A DNA stretch of 8,925 nucleotides, taken from Bacillota bacterium. GTDB lineage: Bacteria; Bacillota; Clostridia; Lachnospirales; Anaerotignaceae. The notes under the pieces were generated by a model. That model was not told the origin of the DNA. It was given only the letters and a program-made list of their open reading frames with translations, and did not search any database. Where the stretch lies: NCBI GenBank assembly GCA_030526765.1, contig JAUNCB010000032.1, forward strand, positions 1-8,925. The letters run 5' to 3'. A program made the translations under genes and the position numbers. Positions 6,255 to 8,925 of this stretch are shown here, piece after piece (within the stretch, counting starts at the first letter, position 1; each line of letters starts with the position of its first letter).

Positions 6255-6710
6255 ATGAGAGGTCTTGTGTATGAGGTGAAGGATGATCTGGTAAAGGCGA
6301 CCATCCATAGAAAAGAAGCCTGCGGTGAATGCAGAGCTTGCTTTGCAGGTATGACAAAGGCGGAAATGGATATTGAGGCAAAGAATCTCTGCGATGCGGA
6401 GATCGGCGATTGGGTGGAGCTGGAGCTGCAGGAAAATGCCTTCTTTAATGCAGTGGTTATCATGTACGGTCTGCCCTTTGTGGGCTTCATTGCAGGCATT
6501 GTGATCGGCAATTTTGGTATTCCCAAACTGCTGCCCACAGTTTCCGCAACCGCATGTGCTATCATCTGCGGTGTGCTGGGTATTCTTCTTTCCTTCCTGT
6601 GGATCAAAAGCCAGAACCCCAGATGGGAAAGCGGGAAATATCGTCCTCTGGCAACAAAGGTTGTAGAAGGTGAAGAAGAAGAGGTCATCAACGGTAATTA
6701 TCAGTTATAA
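6255..6710 (+). CDS. SoxR-reducing system protein RseC family
   Basis: The 151-residue protein has the RseC/MucC layout: a short N-terminal domain with a cysteine cluster, then two membrane helices and a polar tail. RseC in E. coli works with the Rsx (Rnf-type) electron-transfer complex to keep SoxR reduced. Here the cluster is CGECRAC (C23, C26, C29, spacing C-x2-C-x2-C) with a further C46, in the usual setting (GLVYEV near the start and GDWVELEL at 51-58). Predicted helices span about 62-86 and 93-117. The tail (118-151) is acidic, with EGEEEEV near 138-144. AAGGCGG 7 nt upstream supports the ATG. It is followed by its own terminator. No rnf/rsx or soxR gene is in the window, so the partner is unknown. 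Confidence 0.85.
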   Translation: MRGLVYEVKDDLVKATIHRKEACGECRACFAGMTKAEMDIEAKNLCDAEIGDWVELELQENAFFNAVVIMYGLPFVGFIAGIVIGNFGIPKLLPTVSATACAIICGVLGILLSFLWIKSQNPRWESGKYRPLATKVVEGEEEEVINGNYQL

Positions 6711-6717
6711 AAAAAGG

Positions 6718-6746
6718 AACGCCCCGATTGGATTCGGGGCGTTTTT
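6718..6746 (+). terminator. Intrinsic terminator after the RseC-like gene
   Basis: ACGCCCCGA (6719-6727) pairs perfectly with TCGGGGCGT (6734-6742) around a 6-nt loop, followed by a T run to 6746; A6718-T6743 adds one pair. It begins 7 nt after the stop codon. An A run on the other side (6709-6715) might let it work on the minus strand too, but no minus-strand gene ends here. Confidence 0.9.
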
Positions 6747-6794
6747 CACGTTCTGTCCCTTTTTTCATAGGATGGGAAAAGGGGGTGAAGGCAA

Positions 6795-7154
6795 ATGCTG
6801 AAAGAACGGATACGCATCCAGTATGAAGCAGGGGAATCCTGCTCCCGCATCATTCTGCGAGCGGCAGCTGAGGAGTACGGATTTTCGCTGTCGGAGGATA
6901 TTCTTTCTGCCTGCAGCGGCATCAGCGGAGGCTTTGGCATTGGCGGCATGTGCAGCGCACTGGTGGCGGCGGTGATGGTTCTGGGGCTGTTGTATGACGG
7001 AGAGGAGACTGCAGGCAAACGGATCCTTTTTCTGTATCAGATGCAGGAGCGGTTCGGGCATCTGGACTGCAGCAGGCTTTCTGCGATGGAGGAGGATTGT
7101 CTTCCCGTTCTGGAGGAGATTGGGGAGATACTGGAGGCTGTGATAGAAGGATGA
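6795..7154 (+). CDS. C_GCAxxG_C_C family small cysteine protein (putative redox protein)
   Basis: The 119-residue protein fits the C_GCAxxG_C_C family, small proteins of unproven but probably redox-related function often seen beside electron-transfer genes. The conserved positions are here: C16 in GESCSRII (usually GYNCAQAV), a glycine-rich GGFGIGGMC with C53, the VMVLGLLYD helix (60-68), C92 in LDCSRL, and C102. The central motif is altered: after C53 come S-A-L-V-A where most members have G-A-x-x-G. C40 is extra. It is cytosolic in appearance, with no signal peptide. A GGGGGTG stretch 8 nt upstream supports the ATG. Only about 33 nt separate the preceding terminator from that ribosome site, and I see no convincing promoter there. 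Its stop lies 6 nt from the stop of the convergent gene. Confidence 0.8.
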   Translation: MLKERIRIQYEAGESCSRIILRAAAEEYGFSLSEDILSACSGISGGFGIGGMCSALVAAVMVLGLLYDGEETAGKRILFLYQMQERFGHLDCSRLSAMEEDCLPVLEEIGEILEAVIEG

Positions 7155-7160
7155 TGTATT

Positions 7161-8375
7161 TCAGGAATCAGCGGAGGCTGCCCGTAAGGCATCATTTTCC
7201 TGCTGTAATCGGGAAAGGGCTGTTTCCAGCTTTTCCGTCTGGGCTTTCCAGCGGGCATTGACGGCGGCGAGCTCCTCACTTCTTTGTGCCAGCAAAGCGG
7301 ACATCTCCTCCAGCTGCTGCTTATGCTGCTTCTGCAGGGCGATGAATGCTCTGCTATAATCTGCTTCGGATGGTTCTGTTTTCGCCTCCTGCGGCGTGTG
7401 AGAGGGGTAAATGAGAGGGGTATTGCCTTGATCCGGATCGAAATAGCATTCTGTGGCGTTACAGGCTGCATGTTCTGCTCCAAGCAGCTCTGCTTTCCTG
7501 CATTTTGTGGGGAAGGGATCGGTATATTTTTCCACTGCCCCAAAGGAAGAACCGCCGTTTTCGGAGATACAGCGCAGGGGCTGCCCGTTGACCGTCCACA
7601 TCAGAATCACTCGGTTGTTCTGCAGAGTGATCAGACAGTGATCGCAGCCGCTGTCCTCCCACAGAATACGGGGCGTGCTGATGGCAGAGGTATGCTTATA
7701 TTGATAGACGACCTGTGTGCGAAACATGCCCCGCACGATATAAAGCAGATGTATTTTTTCGGTGTCATTCACGATGGAAAGGTCGGAGCAGGGGACAGGG
7801 GTCTGAATCAGCGGTGTCACGCTTCCCATGGTGTAGGGCTCCAGCAGCATTTCACGGGCACTTAGTACAGTTCTGCCTGTACGGTAATAGAGGATGATGT
7901 GTGCTCGGCTCAGACGGCGTGCCAGAAAGGGTGTGCCCGGCATGGGCAGAAAGCGATCGATTTGATAAGGGGTATCCCATTTTCCGTTCCGAAAGACTGA
8001 ATACATGAGAGAATCCACTCCCGTGGATTCAGTAGGCTGATGATAGATCAGATGGAAGCTGTCGGCAATGGGGAGAAAAAAGTATTTTCCGTTTGCCCTG
8101 CCATGGAGCTCCTCCTGCATGGAGCGATGCTCCCAGTGTATCAGATCTGCGGAGGATGCCATGAAAAGCTTTCCTTCGATATCGGAATAAAGCAGGTGAG
8201 CAGCAGTTTCATTCTGGCAAAGAGAAAATACAGGGGCGGTCTTTTCGGCTACCTTGCCTGCGTTTTCCCAGCCATCCGCAGCATAGCGGCGGCAGAGGAT
8301 GCTGCCCTGTTCGAAGTAAAAAAGATAAAAGGAACCATTTTTCGTTTTCAGATATTTGACATGGGGATTCTGCAT
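7161..8375 (-). CDS. Uncharacterised protein, predicted beta-propeller with C-terminal coiled coil
   Basis: I do not recognise this 404-residue protein as a named family. Residues 1-285 contain repeated strand patterns resembling sialidase/BNR-like propeller blades: a buried HLLY- or HLIYH-type strand, a turn, a second strand, and a W or W-x-x-P, seen near 14-22, 60-81 (SADLIHW), 108-137 (SLMYSVFRNGKWDTP), 158-165, 208-240 (RILWEDSG) and 255-279 (SENGGSSFG). Residues 290-335 are a linker. Residues 341-401 are rich in Q, E, L and A with heptad-like spacing, a probable coiled coil that may oligomerise the protein. There is no signal peptide or membrane helix. I chose the ATG at 8375 because GGGAG lies 7 nt upstream; the ATG at 8483 would reach to the edge of the upstream terminator hairpin. 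It follows pyrI on the same strand but is cut off from it by that hairpin. Confidence 0.75.
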   Translation of the reverse strand: MQNPHVKYLKTKNGSFYLFYFEQGSILCRRYAADGWENAGKVAEKTAPVFSLCQNETAAHLLYSDIEGKLFMASSADLIHWEHRSMQEELHGRANGKYFFLPIADSFHLIYHQPTESTGVDSLMYSVFRNGKWDTPYQIDRFLPMPGTPFLARRLSRAHIILYYRTGRTVLSAREMLLEPYTMGSVTPLIQTPVPCSDLSIVNDTEKIHLLYIVRGMFRTQVVYQYKHTSAISTPRILWEDSGCDHCLITLQNNRVILMWTVNGQPLRCISENGGSSFGAVEKYTDPFPTKCRKAELLGAEHAACNATECYFDPDQGNTPLIYPSHTPQEAKTEPSEADYSRAFIALQKQHKQQLEEMSALLAQRSEELAAVNARWKAQTEKLETALSRLQQENDALRAASADS

Positions 8376-8388
8376 GATTTCGCTCCCG

Positions 8389-8408
8389 AACTGTTTTTCA
8401 TAACAGTT
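8389..8408 (-). promoter_or_regulatory. Inverted repeat in the leader of the propeller gene
   Basis: AACTGTT (8389-8395) and AACAGTT (8402-8408) are perfect 7-bp arms around a 6-nt centre. They lie directly upstream of the GGGAG ribosome site. This could be an operator or a leader hairpin affecting translation. The minus strand also reads CATAAACT at 8405-8412, close to a mother-cell sigma-E -10 box, but no matching -35 is clear. Confidence 0.35.
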
Positions 8409-8484
8409 TATGCAGGGGGAAGAGGATTCTTGAACAAAGGAAATTGGTTTCGATGGAAAATGAAATACACGATAAAACGGCAAA

Positions 8485-8525
8485 TGAAAAATCCCCTCTA
8501 TCTTTCTGATAGAAGGGATTTTTCA
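8485..8525 (-). terminator. Terminator of the pyrI transcript
   Basis: An 18-bp stem (8485-8502 with 8508-8525) encloses a 5-nt loop. Read on the minus strand the stem is complete with one G-U pair, whereas on the plus strand the same position is a C-A mismatch, so it is built for minus-strand RNA. The right arm ends in five T followed by CA. It lies about 60 nt after the pyrI stop and separates pyrI from the downstream propeller gene. Confidence 0.82.
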
Positions 8526-8585
8526 GTGATATCCATAAAAGAGGCAAAGTCCCTCGCAGATGAGTGAAGAACTTCATTCATGCCA

Positions 8586-8925
8586 TTATTTCTTTGCTTT
8601 GGATTCGCAGTAGATGCAGCGGTATTCGCCGGTTTCTCTGTTTGTCAGTTTGAAGATATGGGGGATTTCCTGTTCCACAGATGTGATACATCTGGGATTT
8701 TTGCAATGAACGATATTTGTCAGTTTTTCGGGCAGCTGAGGATGGAATTTTTCCACACGAATGCCGTTTTTGACAACATTGATCGTTACATTAGGGTCGA
8801 TATAACCCAGTGCATCCAGCTCCAGATCCAGTTCTGCATCAATTTTGATGATATCCTTTTTCCCCATTTTTTCACTGGGGGCATTTTTGATCAGAGCAAT
8901 GGGAGCATCAATCTGATCCAGATTC
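8586..8925 (-). CDS. pyrI: Aspartate carbamoyltransferase regulatory subunit, C-terminal part (cut by window edge)
   Basis: PyrI is the regulatory chain of aspartate carbamoyltransferase, the first committed pyrimidine enzyme; it binds nucleotide effectors through its N-terminal domain and contacts the PyrB catalytic chain through a C-terminal zinc domain. The visible 113 residues begin NLDQIDAPIALIKNAPSEK and continue into GKKDIIKI, ALGYIDPNVTINVV and LPEKLTNIVHCKNPRCIT. Two cysteine pairs, CKNPRC and CIYC, form the zinc site. Family members have about 140-150 residues, so roughly the first 30-40 lie beyond the window. The ATG at 8867 is internal, because the frame stays open and matches the family up to the edge. 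pyrB is expected just outside. The reading ends in AKK at 8586, followed by a terminator. Confidence 0.95.
   Translation of the reverse strand, partial: NLDQIDAPIALIKNAPSEKMGKKDIIKIDAELDLELDALGYIDPNVTINVVKNGIRVEKFHPQLPEKLTNIVHCKNPRCITSVEQEIPHIFKLTNRETGEYRCIYCESKAKK

Noticed and set aside
8121..8133. A short hairpin GGAGC-GAT-GCTCC in the propeller gene
   Set aside because: Five base pairs in coding DNA is expected by chance.
8376..8483. A longer N-terminus for the propeller protein starting at 8483
   Set aside because: It would place the start at the edge of the pyrI terminator, and no ribosome site precedes it. The extra 36 residues look like translated leader.
8040..8567. A 175-codon plus-strand open frame
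   Set aside because: It lies opposite the propeller gene and through the pyrI terminator, has no ribosome site, and resembles no family.
8586..8867. A stand-alone 93-residue zinc-finger gene starting at 8867
   Set aside because: The same frame continues upstream to the window edge with clear PyrI sequence, so this is the 3' part of pyrI.

Overview
The window looks like chromosome from a spore-forming anaerobic Firmicute of the Clostridia, probably Lachnospiraceae-like. The reasons are an alpha/beta-type small acid-soluble spore protein (SASP) behind a sigma-G-like promoter, strong AGGAGG ribosome sites, moderate G+C, and a PyrI and dipeptidase that read as clostridial. The species cannot be fixed from the sequence alone. 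I see no mobile element, CRISPR array, rRNA or tRNA.

Layout. Positions 42-269 (-) hold the SASP gene. A divergent intergenic region (270-508) carries its sigma-G-like promoter and a separate vegetative promoter facing right. Positions 509-3381 (+) form a three-gene operon with a promoter at 431-459 and a strong terminator at 3414-3453: a PanB-family ketopantoate hydroxymethyltransferase, a LysN/2-aminoadipate-type PLP aminotransferase, and a cyclase-family (kynurenine-formamidase-fold) metal hydrolase. Positions 3528-6146 (+) form a second operon behind a near-consensus promoter: an M20C aminoacyl-histidine dipeptidase (PepD type) and an AI-2E-family membrane protein. Positions 6255-6710 (+) hold an RseC-type cysteine/membrane protein with its own terminator. 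Positions 6795-7154 (+) hold a small C_GCAxxG_C_C-family cysteine protein. Converging on it with a 6-bp gap is a minus-strand gene (7161-8375) for an uncharacterised predicted beta-propeller plus coiled-coil protein. Upstream of that, also on the minus strand, is the 3' part of pyrI (8586 to the window edge), followed by a long hairpin terminator.

How the genes fit together. The most distinctive unit is the PanB-aminotransferase-cyclase operon. It has its own promoter and terminator and no panC, panD or panE within it. The aminotransferase could supply or consume the 2-oxo acid that the PanB-type enzyme hydroxymethylates (or de-hydroxymethylates), and the cyclase-type hydrolase could open or close an amide or lactone. 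The hydrolase lacks two of the usual metal-binding histidines, which points to an unusual substrate or metal site. This pathway is inference; each enzyme family assignment is much firmer. The dipeptidase and transporter are likely co-transcribed and together suggest peptide or amino-acid handling. The RseC-like and C_GCAxxG_C_C proteins are both cysteine-rich and redox-flavoured, but only their adjacency links them.
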